Shown: positions 1 through 9,532, counted from the first letter of the stretch. The stretch is 13,246 bases of DNA from Entrophospora sp. SA101 (GCA_958430865.1 CAUDNR010002157.1:1-13246), one strand, 5' to 3'. Notes: generated by a model not told the origin, from the sequence alone. A program made the numbers and translations.

Positions 1-1377
1 ATAATAAATTGCTTTTAAAAAAATTAACCAATAAAAATTCATTGATAGTTATCTGAAATTTCGGAATGATCTACATTGTTGATGAGTATAGATGACCTGC
101 ACCATACTGCAAATGCTGCAATATTAAGATTATTCACATTAAAAGAATGGTGTGAGGTTTGTTAAATGTGTGATTTGTTTGTTTGTTTGTGCACAAATAA
201 ATGCACCATTTTTTTTTTCAAAAAAAAAAAAGTTAATATAATAATAAGAATATTATTATTTATTAAAGGAACAAATCAAAAATAAAGATAATCTACATAC
301 TGGACCAACAGATAGTTTTCATGATAGGGGTTTCAAAAATGAAATTAACAAGTTAATTCAACAAACTAGGAATGCTTATGAAGTGTATGTAGAAATAATG
401 AATTGTTTTATATTATATTTAAATTTTATTTAAATTTATATATTTTTCCCTCATTCATAATGGAAAGTTCACTTTACTGTGATGCATTAAAATATGGTTT
501 TTATGAATTACAAACATCTCATGATTGGTAGCGTGAAGCAACGTCACAAGAAGGTGAAGGAATGCATCGAGATTTAATATTAAGATGGATAGAGTTACAA
601 GCATTATTATTATCACCAATTGGTCTGAATATATATGGAGTGAAGTTTTACAAAAAGTTGGTATTATTATTTTTAATAAATATTACTATACCATTTGATT
701 AAAAATAATTTTCAATTATTTTAGGATGGATTTATAGTAAATGCATCATTCCCTTCACCATCAGAACCTGTTGATTAAAGTTTAATTGAAGCAATTGAAT
801 ATATTAGAAAACTAATAAAAAACATTCGTGATTTGGAAGGTGCCTCACAAAAAAAGAAAAGAAAAAGGGTAGTAAGGCAGATAATTTTGATCCCAATAAA
901 CCTAAATCTCTTAAATTGTTTGTTGCAACAAAATTTCCAGAGTGGCAAGGTTTGGTGGTTGAAGCTATAAAACAAAATTATGATGAGGTTTGTGTCTAAA
1001 AAAAAAATAATAATAATATCCCAAAAGATTAACAGTAATATTATCAATTTATTTATTATATAAAAATTAGGAATCCAATTCATTTGATGATGGTAGAATT
1101 CGAGCAAATTTAGGAGAGAAGGGAATTCTAAAAAACAAAAAAACATGCCATTTGTACAAGATTTTAAAAAGAGAGTTGAAAAAATTGGCAAAGAAGCATT
1201 TAATAGGGCATTATTATTTAATGAATATGACACGCTTGTTATAGCAAAAGGATTTATTAACATAGTTTAGGATATATTCAATCAGATATTGTGAATGCCG
1301 AGGAAGTTTCAGAAGAAAAAAGATTAACAGAGTTTGCAGTACCTGGAGAGCCAGGAATTTTCTTTAAGAATATATAA
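1..1377 (+). pseudogene. CDC60: Leucyl-tRNA synthetase (cytosolic), decayed 3' part
   Basis: This is a relic of the cytosolic leucyl-tRNA synthetase, which charges tRNA-Leu. Only the end of the catalytic core, the anticodon-binding domain and the C-terminal extension are here; the gene runs off the left edge. Readable exons are about 49-156, 269-382, 460-656, 725-987 and 1071-1377. Family blocks include ANAAILRLFTLKEW, GPTDSFHDRGF, DALKYGFYELQ, GMHRDLILRWIELQALLLSP, WSEYIWSEVLQK and, near the end, MPFVQDFKKRVEKIGKEAF. Lesions seen: scrambling near 60-110; TAG at 529-531; loss of about 8 bases before 621, where Cys-Pro-His would be expected; TAA at 776-778; 1-base shifts near 850-875, near 1130-1145 and at 1259-1264. 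The acceptor before 460 reads CATA where CATAG is expected. Exon order and intron positions survive, so it decayed from a genomic copy, not a retrocopy. A (TTTG)4 repeat lies in its first intron (174-189). A functional copy should exist elsewhere. Confidence 0.88.
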
Positions 1378-1395
1378 AAAAAATATTAAATGCTA

Positions 1396-1409
1396 TTTAT
1401 TCGTTTATT
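1396..1409 (-). promoter_or_regulatory. Candidate polyadenylation signals of SKI2
   Basis: Two AATAAA hexamers on the minus strand (1396-1401 and 1404-1409) start 34 and 26 bases past the SKI2 stop codon, in the 57-base gap between SKI2 and the synthetase relic. AATAAA is the usual eukaryotic poly(A) signal, but the sequence is so A+T-rich that chance matches are common. Confidence 0.35.
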
Positions 1410-1434
1410 TTTTAAAACTTACAAAAGTAATAAA

Positions 1435-3884
1435 TTATTTTTGTTGTTGGTTTTGTAGAATATACTATAAGTAATAATTAAATTGTATTAATATAACTTT
1501 TATAGATTATATAATTACAAATGAACTTTTAATATCATCATGTATTATCATACTACTTACCAAGCTAGTTGCAAATACAATATCACGTTTTATCAAACTT
1601 CGAGCTTTATCCATTTTAGTACATAATTCTATATTTCCCATTAACTGTGCAGCACTTTTTATTTCACTACAGGTTTCATCTAATCTCGTAATGCATCGAA
1701 CAATTGAACCCTCCATCACATCTGTCAATCCCATTATATCTTTAAATGGCTTTTTTAAAAAAATTTTAAATAAACATCAAGTTCTGAAAATACTTTACTC
1801 TGCAATAACAAAATTTAAAAAGTTTACCATTCCTCTTGCCCATTCATATACTACTTCAACTAATCCAAACTTAATTGTTTCAACATAATCACCTACTTGA
1901 ATATCAACTTCTTTGTTTCTTTGAACCTCTCCAACATACTTCGCAACTTTTTTTATTTCTGCAACACCCTTTTTTCATAAATAAGATAAATTAACTAGAT
2001 ATTATATTTTTGATCATATATATATACACTACAAAATATTGAATGAACATTACTTTTTCTAAGTTTGGAGTTAAAGTCGGTTCACTAGCATTTTTTTCTT
2101 GAAATACCAAACATGATAATAATGCAACAATTTCAGCTGGGTCATATTCAGATTCTTTCAAAACATTTCCAAAAATCAATTCAGTGACTAACAATTCATC
2201 AGCAGTATTAATCTATAATAAAAGAATAAATGGCGTAAATATTATTACCTTATGTAAAACCATTGTCCGCTTTTTTAACAATCTGTAATTATATAATAAT
2301 CAAGTAAATAGCAAAAGCGAACAATTGTTTCGAGTAGTGTAATAAAATTTTTTAAATAATAATAATATTATTATTTTATGATCCACATCAAGAATATATA
2401 TACACACCTTACAAGCAACTTGACCTCTCAATTGAACCACTGAAGTTTTTTCATCAATATACTTTAAATATTTAAGAACCTCTATTCTTTGTTCATACTC
2501 TGGCATTAATTCCAAATTTTTACCAGTTATTGTATGAAGCAATTCATTGAGGTTTTTTTCTAATGACATTGTTTCGTGTATAAGTCCATACTAAATATAT
2601 GCATATAAAAAATAAGTTTTAAGTTTTCATATAGATAAATTCTATTTAAACCAAATCTAATTAAATATTAGCAGCCAAAAATATATATTCACATGTTCAT
2701 TTAATTCCGGGCATTTTATACATTGAAATGAATATATTTTATTCATGAGCCGAACTTTCTCTTTTAAGTTCAATTGAAATTCAAACGTCCTGATTTTTGA
2801 CCAATCATTCTCCAGTATACCGGCTTATATCATCAAAATTAATTTTTGATTAGTTGGTTGACACTTTTTCGTTGATAATGTAAATATATATAAAATATTA
2901 CTTTTTTTCATATCTAACGCGTGACGAAGTAATTGTTGAGCTAATTTAGTCACATCAGTTAAGTCGTCGAACTGTTTTTTTTTTGAGATAGATTAAAAAT
3001 AATTATTATTCGATATAATAATATAATAACAATATATAAGGAATTAGGTTATTTACTTTAATTGTGAATTTTGTGACAGTTATAATATTGGTAATTGAAA
3101 TGAATTGACGATCATATGTATAAGAACTCTGATCAGGAATTGTTATATTGGTTATAGGAATTATTGTTGATTTTTTTGAATTAATAGTATCTAATATAAA
3201 AAATTAATTTTATTTATTTTAATAAATCGTCATCACAAATTTATCACAAAAATGGGATAATAAGAAATCCACAGCATACCTTTACTGGATTTATCCAAAA
3301 GCATTAAAACTTCAAAGGAAGGGTTTAATATAACAGCAAATACATTTCCATAAGCCTACATAATAAAAATGGATTATAATTACATAAATACATAGCATTA
3401 ACTATTTTAATAATAAGAAGTACAACATAGCAAAACAAACATACAATATTATTAACAACAATGATTCTCCCTTGACTTAATGCTTTTGTATCTGCCAGTT
3501 TTGTAATGATTTTTCGATTCAAATCAAGAATATTGGCTGAAATATTATAAAATTCTTTTATATCATGATTGCATATTGTACATTCGAGTGTTTTTGTGGC
3601 CTTGAGAATCTTTTCTCTCTATATTAATAAAGTTTTTTTAAATTAATTGCTTAATATTTTTTCTTTTTTTTTAAACCCCCCATTTTTTTTATTACTTCTG
3701 CAAATTCTCGCTCTTTATCTGGTAATGTTTTTTGACTCGTATTTTCCGAAAAACTACGTTTAATCATATCTTCAACTTCAAATGATTCAACTCTTAATAA
3801 ATTGAGAATCATGTTGTATGTAAGACGAAATTGGGATTTTAATTTAGTTGGTGTTCCTAAAATCATTGCATTAAGTTGAGATTC
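1435..3884 (-). other. SKI2 arch insertion and C-terminal DSHCT domain
   Basis: These exons encode residues 769-1259. The start ([20 protein letters not shown], then [17 protein letters not shown]) is the strongly conserved winged-helix entry seen in Ski2. The arch-like insert follows and carries two Cys pairs, C844-x2-C847 and C1017-x2-C1020. The second lies in a [10 protein letters not shown] context that I recall from fungal Ski2. From about residue 1080 the DSHCT domain reads [16 protein letters not shown], then [45 protein letters not shown] and [11 protein letters not shown]. These match the family across its full length, so the C-terminus is not truncated. Confidence 0.9.
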
Positions 3885-6451
3885 CTAAAAATTTATTATC
3901 ATATATAAAATCCAAAATACATTAAATAAATAAAATTAAGACAAACTAATAGATAATTATTTCTAATGACTTACACTAGGAAATTCATTTCCTGACGGTA
4001 CTATAATCACAGTACCTGTTTTGTCGAATGAACGACGGCCAGCACGGCCGGACATTTGAATATATTCACCTGAATAAATTTTTTTAAAATAAATTTATTG
4101 ATAAGATATTTATTATTATTAGTGAATTGTGAAGAAGAAGGTTATATTTTTTTACCAGGAATCAATTGTCTAAATTCTTTTCCATCATGTTTTCTTATTC
4201 CAGAGAATACAACGGTCTTTGTTGGCATGTTTACACCCTTTTTAATATATATATAAAAACAAAATTAAAATATGTGCATGCAATTTAATGTTAATATTAA
4301 ATATATCTTTTTTAGTTGTACCCACCATAGCAAAAGTTTCTGTCGCAAATAAAACCTTGACAAGTCCTTTTGAAAATAAAATTTCTACCATCTAAAAAAA
4401 GGAAAAAAATAATACACAGATTTGAAACACTAGATTACTGTATTTAATTTAATTTTATTTTGTACCTCTTTGATAACTGGCAATAAACCACCATGATGCA
4501 CAGCAATTCCTCTACTTAATAAATCTCTCATTCTTAAAATTTGTGGTAACTCTTTATCAGTTTCTACAACATTAAAAAATAATAATTAATATAAAAATAA
4601 TATTGTATTGCGATTAAAAAATGCATTAAAATATAACCTGTTAGTTTTAGCTTATTTAAACTTTTCTCTAAAAAAAGATGAATTTTACTTTTATCATCTG
4701 AAGTGCATAAATCCAAATTTGTTAAATAATTAGCATATTCATCACATTTTTTTTTGGAAAAGGTAAAATTTACAGTAGGCAAAAGTTCTTTCTTTTTCAA
4801 AAGATCAATAAGATGAATCCACATGCTTCTATCCTATAATCATAATAATAATAATAATAATAATAAAATAAAATAATAAATAAGTTTTAATATTTTGTTT
4901 AATTAAAAAAAAATTTATTGATTTATATTCCAAAAAATAAAATAAAATACCGGTTGCATAGAGTATTTAGCCCCAGAACTACTATTACTTCCTTTTCCAC
5001 CGCGAGATGATGATCCATGACCTCCACGAGTGCTTACTTTTGTTTTTACCTCTTTATCTTTTTTGGTTAATGCTTCATTTGCTAATTTATATCTATTATA
5101 ATATCAAAATAAACAAATATCTTTCAAGTTATAATTGGTATGTATAACATGTGATGTCTTAACTTAATTAATTAACATACATACCCTTCTTTAAGAAATC
5201 TTCGATCAGCATTAACTATTTTATAAATTTGTTTTTTTGCATATAGAAAATGTTCAAGTGGAACTGGTCGTTTTAGTGTGCTAATAACATATATATCCTT
5301 TTTCTTTGTTCGTCTGAATGTATTAATATTTAAAAATTAAACCATTAAAAAACTAATTTATAAATTGATTAAAATAAATATTATATACCCAATCCAGTCA
5401 GCAAATTCTTTTGTGTTGGGAACAGTTGCTGATAAAAGAACAAATTTCACATGACCAGGTAACATAATTATAACCTCTTCCCAAACTACTCCTCTCTTTC
5501 AAGCACATTTAATACAACGTATTAATATTAATGTATAATATAAAATCAGTATGTTTTAACAAAAAACTATAGTTTAAATTTAAAAGCATACTTCTGAATC
5601 ATTAACATAATGAACTTCATCAAAAATTACAAATTCAACATCCCTAATTAAATCGGATCCTCTATATAACATGGATCTTAAAATCTCTGTTGTCATAATC
5701 AAACAAGAAGCCCCTGAATTTATTTGTACGTCACCAGTTAAAATTCCAACATTGTTTTCACCAAATGTTACTTTGAAATCACGATATTTTTGATTGGAAA
5801 GAGCTTTAATAGGGGATGTATAAATAGCACTATGAAAAGGATTATTAAATATTAATAAAGTAAAATTTTATAATTATAAATCGAATATATAAATAATAGT
5901 AAATACATACTGTGTCTTATGTTTTTGAGCTAATGCTATAGCATACTCTGCCACAGCAGTTTTTCCTGCAGATGTATGAGCTGCAACAAACACAGAATTG
6001 CCACTTTCTAAATGATATACCGCTTGTTTTTGAAAAGGATCCAATTCAAATTCATACTAGTTTAAGATAAAATGAATTATTAGAATTTTTCTCTTAATAT
6101 ATATATATATAAATTGCCTAATAATGAAGAATACTTTATATGCCAACTCTGGTATCAATTCTTTAAAATTAAGTAACTCATCATCTAAATTAACAACATG
6201 TGCCCATTCACGTTTCTTTGAGTCGTTAGTAATATATTTACTTGCTTTAATAATCTCTTTTGATGATTGTGACTATAAAGTAATCAAAAGATTAAAAAAT
6301 TTTCTAAAACGAAATAATCATAATAATAATAAAATATTTAAATATTATTATTACTTGAGTTGACAAAAATTTATCAACATCTTCATTTATTTTATCTTTG
6401 CTGCTAGAAGGGTCGATTACATCATCTACAATGCAATCCTCTTCATCAGAC

Positions 6452-6498
<47 letters not shown>

Positions 6499-7977
6499 TA
6501 TAATAATTCAGATCAGTATTTAATTGCGAATATTTTGAAAATAAATAAATAAATACATCATGGTAATCTCTGATTTTAGAGTGATCTCCATCTTCGAATC
6601 CAGAGTAATACCCGAATCCAGATAGTTCATCATCATCATGAGTAATTAAGTCAGTAATATTTAGACCAATTAATTTTTTGTAAGGCACCCATTTGGTTTC
6701 ATCATCTAATATAATAATTAATGAAATTAATTTTTTTTTTTTTTTTGTGAAGAAAACAGTTTCATGATAAAAAATCAAAAATACCATCATCAAACAGTAA
6801 TCCACGTTTAAATCCAGGAATTATTGTCTGAATTTCATCTATTATTCGATTATAAGTTTTCCCATAAATAAAAATTCTGATGTATTATGCGTATGCAACA
6901 TTTGATTAAATATTCATTAACAATACCATCTTCAAATTTCAAAACGTTGAAAAAATTATCAACAATATTATCAACTTTATCCATCAAAACTTCTTCAAAT
7001 CCACCTATTTAGAACATAATAATAATGATAAAATGAAATAGTCCAATAGGTGATGTATGTGAATCTTTTATCATTGATAAGTTAATTACAATTGTTTTAG
7101 AGAGAGAGAAAAATTACCTGGAGCAAAAGGTATTTGGTTTGAATTTCCTTTTACAAAATCATCTAATTTGCCTGGTTCACGTAATAATGATGTCGAATTT
7201 TTCGAAGTTAAACCAGAATTAGATAATGCAAGCTAAATAATACAACATTTTTTAATTATGTATTAAAAAAAAATCTAATATAAAAATATTGGAGAAATGA
7301 ATAAATTACTTCTTTATAACCAGTTACTAATCCATCAGGACCATCTCGTAAGATTTCAAGATTTATTCGAGGTTTTGATGGTTCTAATGGGGCAAGTGAT
7401 AATAAGCCAGAAGAATCACAATCAAAAGACCTTAAAATTCAATTTTATTGAACATAAATACGGGATGATTGTGACATATTATAAAAATATATATAAAACA
7501 ATTAATGAAATACTCTTTTTTTTAAACAGATACTATGTTATTATTATGTTAAATGAAACAATGCTAACTGTTGTTGAAACTTGCATAACCATGAAGTTGG
7601 AAAAGAGGTTTTTGATATTAAATATTGCTCTTCTATTTCTTGAAGAATTTCTTCATGTGATAGTGGTTTTTTCTGTTCAGGAGATACCCAACAAAAAATT
7701 ATTCAATTATCAAATTATAAACATCAATTATAAGAGTATAAATGTAAATATATTACAGAAGTTGTGTCTTCATCAATTTGATCGTTATCATCATTATCAT
7801 TTAATGCTTCATTTTGGATGCCTTCGCTTGAATTCTTTATAAATTGTAATATTGAATTGACAAAGTTTGTTTTGTCGAATTCTTAAAAAAAAGAATATTT
7901 TGTTAAATAATTGATATATGGCGGGCAAAAAATATTCTTGCCAAAAACAAACCTTCAATTTCAATATCATTGTTCAT
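1435..7977 (-). CDS. SKI2: Ski2 RNA helicase of the Ski complex (31 exons)
   Basis: ATP-dependent 3'-5' RNA helicase (DExH, SF2, Ski2/Mtr4 class) that, with Ski3 and Ski8, threads mRNA into the cytoplasmic exosome. Exons (minus strand): 7953-7977, 7757-7881, 7569-7672, 7310-7430, 7118-7232, 6927-7004, 6785-6838, 6557-6705, 6355-6450, 6135-6272, 5911-6056, 5592-5829, 5389-5495, 5185-5313, 4951-5092, 4638-4833, 4466-4563, 4326-4391, 4156-4237, 3975-4069, 3696-3884, 3445-3618, 3280-3355, 3057-3190, 2902-2971, 2693-2823, 2408-2590, 2054-2212, 1828-1968, 1561-1749, 1435-1464. They sum to 3780 nt (1259 aa), close to the human (about 1246) and yeast (about 1287) proteins. All junctions keep frame. 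An in-frame TAG shortly upstream of 7977 supports the start. Motifs: AHTSAGKT (362), FDEVH (453), LLSATVPN (483), ATETFAMGVNMP (703), [12 protein letters not shown] (741). Two donors are unusual: GTTAGC at 7568 and GTGGGT at 4325. The last exon gives the family ending SLY plus a short tail. Exon ends come from homology and splice consensus, not from transcripts. Confidence 0.95.
2213..2407 (-). other. Long SKI2 intron with internal cryptic exon
   Basis: At 195 bases this is the longest SKI2 intron; the others are 71-138. Removing all of it joins VACK to INTADELL, as the family requires. Inside it, a TTACAG acceptor followed by 34 bases and then GTAATA could define a small exon. That exon would bring an in-frame TAA and a frameshift. 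It may be chance in A+T-rich sequence, or a poison exon. Confidence 0.5.
3975..6056 (-). other. SKI2 helicase core (two RecA-like domains)
   Basis: This block of exons encodes about residues 336-768. Domain 1 holds the Walker A loop (residues 362-368), the [15 protein letters not shown] block (388), TGDVQ (415), [10 protein letters not shown] (430), the Walker B DEVH (454-457) and SAT (485-487). Between the domains, residues about 550-584 form a Gly/Ser/Arg/Lys-rich, probably disordered insert ([15 protein letters not shown] and neighbours) with no metazoan counterpart that I recall. Domain 2 runs from about residue 590 through VHHGGLLP, the motif V region at 703-714 and motif VI at 741-752. 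In motif VI, Ser750-Phe751 replaces the usual Gly-Leu of GRAGRRGLD. All ATP-binding and hydrolysis residues that I can check are present, so an active ATPase is expected. Confidence 0.9.
4843..4866. repeat. (TAA)8 microsatellite in a SKI2 intron
   Basis: Eight perfect TAA units lie just upstream, on the coding strand, of the acceptor of the exon that starts at 4833. Confidence 0.9.
6452..6496. repeat. (TAA)15 microsatellite in a SKI2 intron
   Basis: Fifteen perfect TAA units fill 45 of the 106 bases of the intron 6451-6556. On the coding strand the tract is (TTA)n and directly abuts the TTAG acceptor, so it serves as the T-rich stretch before the splice site. Repeat number is probably variable between isolates. 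Confidence 0.95.
6731..6746. repeat. T16 homopolymer in a SKI2 intron
   Basis: A run of 16 T on the plus strand inside the intron 6706-6784. It has no coding consequence but is a likely place for sequencing error. Confidence 0.9.
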
Positions 7978-8134
7978 ATTTAAAAAAGTCTATATCCAAA
8001 ATTTTTGTTTGAATTGATAAAATTTTATCATCATCCGCAGAAAAGATTTTTGTATAGTAATGCTGATATAAACTTAATACAAAGTTATTTTACAACCAAT
8101 TAAAGGAAATAAAAACTGAAAAAAATGTTGCAGA
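7978..8134. promoter_or_regulatory. SKI2 upstream region
   Basis: About 155 bases separate the SKI2 start codon from the first recognisable kinase remnant on the other strand. The region should contain the SKI2 promoter and 5' leader. I see only A+T-rich sequence here and no clear TATA box or binding site. Confidence 0.4.
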
Positions 8135-8740
8135 GAAAGATTTGTTTACAATTATGAATAAATTGGGAGATCTGGAAATAATATTGTTGATAAGTTTATT
8201 TAATAATGTCAAATACAGTCATCTCTTCCAGATCAAATTGTAGAATGGATATTTTTTATTCAATAGAATATGGATTTAGATTGCCATATGGTCAAGAAGA
8301 AGGATAATTGACTATTGAAAAAGAAAAGAATTTAGTTATATACTTAGGGCTTCAAGAAGTAGTATTAAAATGTTTAAATAATTCAAGTAACCCAGGAAAT
8401 GATTTTTTGATGAGGTTAATAAATTTTATTTAAATCAAGAATTGAAAGGTGGATATTCCCAGAAAATAAAATTATGCAGTCAATGGTTTTATGACATGCT
8501 CCAAAGGAAATTTAAAAGATCATTTACAAGAAACTCACTTTAATTTAACATTAAAAGATAGAATTATAATTATCAGGTCTTTATGTATTTCATTATACAT
8601 TAATAAAGTGATTTGGGGCATACTGCAACAAAACCAGACAAAGTGAACATTGGTATTACCAGAATTTCAGGGATCAAAATTTAGTCATTTGTAATGTGAT
8701 TGTAATTATCAGTTTTATAATATCCCATTTGTTATCTTAA
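8135..8740 (+). pseudogene. TKL-type protein kinase, decayed and truncated
   Basis: Fragments match, in order, the large tyrosine-kinase-like family that I associate with Rhizophagus: the linker SGNNIVDKFI (8171-8200), IVEWI, the VAIK-like strand EVVLKCLNNSSNPGNDF, DEVNKFYLNQELKGGY, NLKDHLQETHFNLTLKDR, IIRSLCISLYI, the DFG-equivalent SDLG and a GSKFSH activation-segment piece. Fragments lie in different frames. Two adjacent TAA codons (8201-8206) follow the linker where CAA CAA would be plausible. The glycine loop is unrecognisable. The HRD catalytic loop is missing between LYIN and SDLG, an internal deletion of roughly 25-30 residues. Nothing after the activation segment is found, so the C-terminal lobe is lost, perhaps cut off by the insertion of the next segment. 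No active kinase can come from it. Confidence 0.8.
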
Positions 8741-8778
8741 GTAATATATAGAATCACCCCTATATAAAAATAGTTAAT

Positions 8779-9081
8779 ATGAAGTTAATTTACATTAAGT
8801 CTACTATGGAACCCAAGAATTACAGCACCATTAGAAGTATTTTGAAGAAAGAACAAGGTGATCCTTACATTTTCAAAATAAATGATGCTCAGGCACTTGA
8901 AGCTTATCTAAGAAAAGAAAAGATTACCTATGAAATTTACCAAGAAGAAAGAAAAATAATAAATGTTAAAAAAAGAAAGCAGAATGAAAATGTTCAATTA
9001 CCCAACAAAAAGCAAAAATTCTTAGAAGGAAAACAAATACCATTTTCTTTGATAGTTCAATTTATACAGAATATTCTTTAA
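8779..9081 (+). CDS. Orphan 100-residue basic protein (hypothetical)
   Basis: An intact ORF of 100 codons ending in TAA. I do not recognise the family. The product is rich in Lys, Glu, Gln and Ile, has no Trp or Cys, and carries a strongly basic stretch at about residues 63-80 (VKKRKQ...PNKKQKF), which could be a nuclear signal or nucleic-acid contact. A second possible start is the Met at 8806, before EPKNYSTIRSILKKEQ. The C-terminal end (about residues 85-100) is hydrophobic. It differs from the neighbouring kinase relic in being unbroken. Its stop is one base from the stop of the opposite-strand coiled-coil relic, so the two may have arrived as one segment. No ribosome-binding site or splice sites decide whether it is bacterial or fungal. 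Expression is unproven. Confidence 0.4.
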   Translation: MKLIYIKSTMEPKNYSTIRSILKKEQGDPYIFKINDAQALEAYLRKEKITYEIYQEERKIINVKKRKQNENVQLPNKKQKFLEGKQIPFSLIVQFIQNIL

Positions 9082-9082
9082 A

Positions 9083-9461
9083 CTACTTTCTTATTTTCAA
9101 TCAAGGCCATTTCTTAGCTTCTTTAACCTCGATTTGTGCAGCTAATTGACCATTCTGTTGTAATTGTTCTAACTGGTTCTTTCATTTCTCATTCTCTGCC
9201 TCATAAGCATTTAACTTATTGACTAACTCTTGAGGGGCTAAAGTTTTCAATTGTTCAATTTCTGAGTCAATTTAATCATTTCTGCTTCTTGTTGTCTAAT
9301 CTTATCTAACAACTCTTGTTTTTGTCTTTTACCTCACTTTTCTGATTTCTCTTGAAACTTGGCTATTTCCTCTCTTCTAATGGTTGACTATTATAAGTAA
9401 GATATCCTTTCACTTCACTTATTGTATTAATTGCATTAATTTCAGTTTCATTCACTACCAT
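9083..9461 (-). pseudogene. Coiled-coil protein relic with in-frame TGA codons
   Basis: From ATG at 9461 the frame reads MVVNETEINAINTISEVKGY..., slips by one base near 9370 into EEIAKFQEKSEK-(TGA)-GKRQKQELLDKIRQ, slips again near 9255 into EIEQLKTLAPQELVNKLNAY, then NEK-(TGA)-KNQLEQLQQ and KKWP-(TGA)-LKIRK before TAG at 9083-9085. With one base restored at each slip it would be about 126 residues, mostly amphipathic coiled coil (Glu/Gln/Lys/Leu heptads). The TGA codons are at 9334-9336, 9182-9184 and 9101-9103. Reading them as Trp gives KWGK, KWKN and KKWPWLK, which look natural; reading them as decayed CGA (Arg) is also possible. There are no introns. The protein cannot be made by a nuclear fungal gene as written. 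A bacterial (UGA=Trp) or mitochondrial source is inferred, not shown. Confidence 0.6.
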
Positions 9462-9532
9462 AAAAATTTAATTAACTCTACCTAAGAAGCCTCTAAGTAA
9501 GAGTAGTTTACTAAGAAATAAATGTAAAATAA

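Noticed and set aside
775..1263. Minus-strand ORF of 162 codons
   Set aside because: It lies exactly opposite the exons of the synthetase relic, whose sense strand shows clear family blocks. The antisense product is only Phe/Leu/Ile-rich.
3651..3866. Minus-strand ORF ending in GGLKKKKKY
   Set aside because: It is SKI2 exon 21 read into the following intron. The family alignment and donor site end the exon at 3696.
6124..6363. Plus-strand ORF of 79 codons
   Set aside because: Antisense shadow of SKI2 exon 10 and its flanking introns.
6446..6805. Minus-strand ORF of 119 codons ending in a long Leu run
   Set aside because: It is SKI2 exon 8 read through its introns at both ends. The poly-Leu tail is the (TTA)n intron repeat, and splicing at 6557/6705 removes it.
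7297..7842. Plus-strand ORF of 181 codons
   Set aside because: It runs antisense through SKI2 exons 2-4 and their introns, which keep phase and match Ski2. The plus-strand product shows no family signal.
1435..7977. SKI2 as another pseudogene
   Set aside because: All 31 exons join in phase with usable splice sites and all helicase motifs are present. The only oddities are two non-consensus donors and the motif VI change.
9475..9503. Imperfect 12-bp hairpin upstream of the coiled-coil relic, as a bacterial terminator or operator
   Set aside because: Only 9 of 12 pairs match and no T-run follows, so it is too weak to call.
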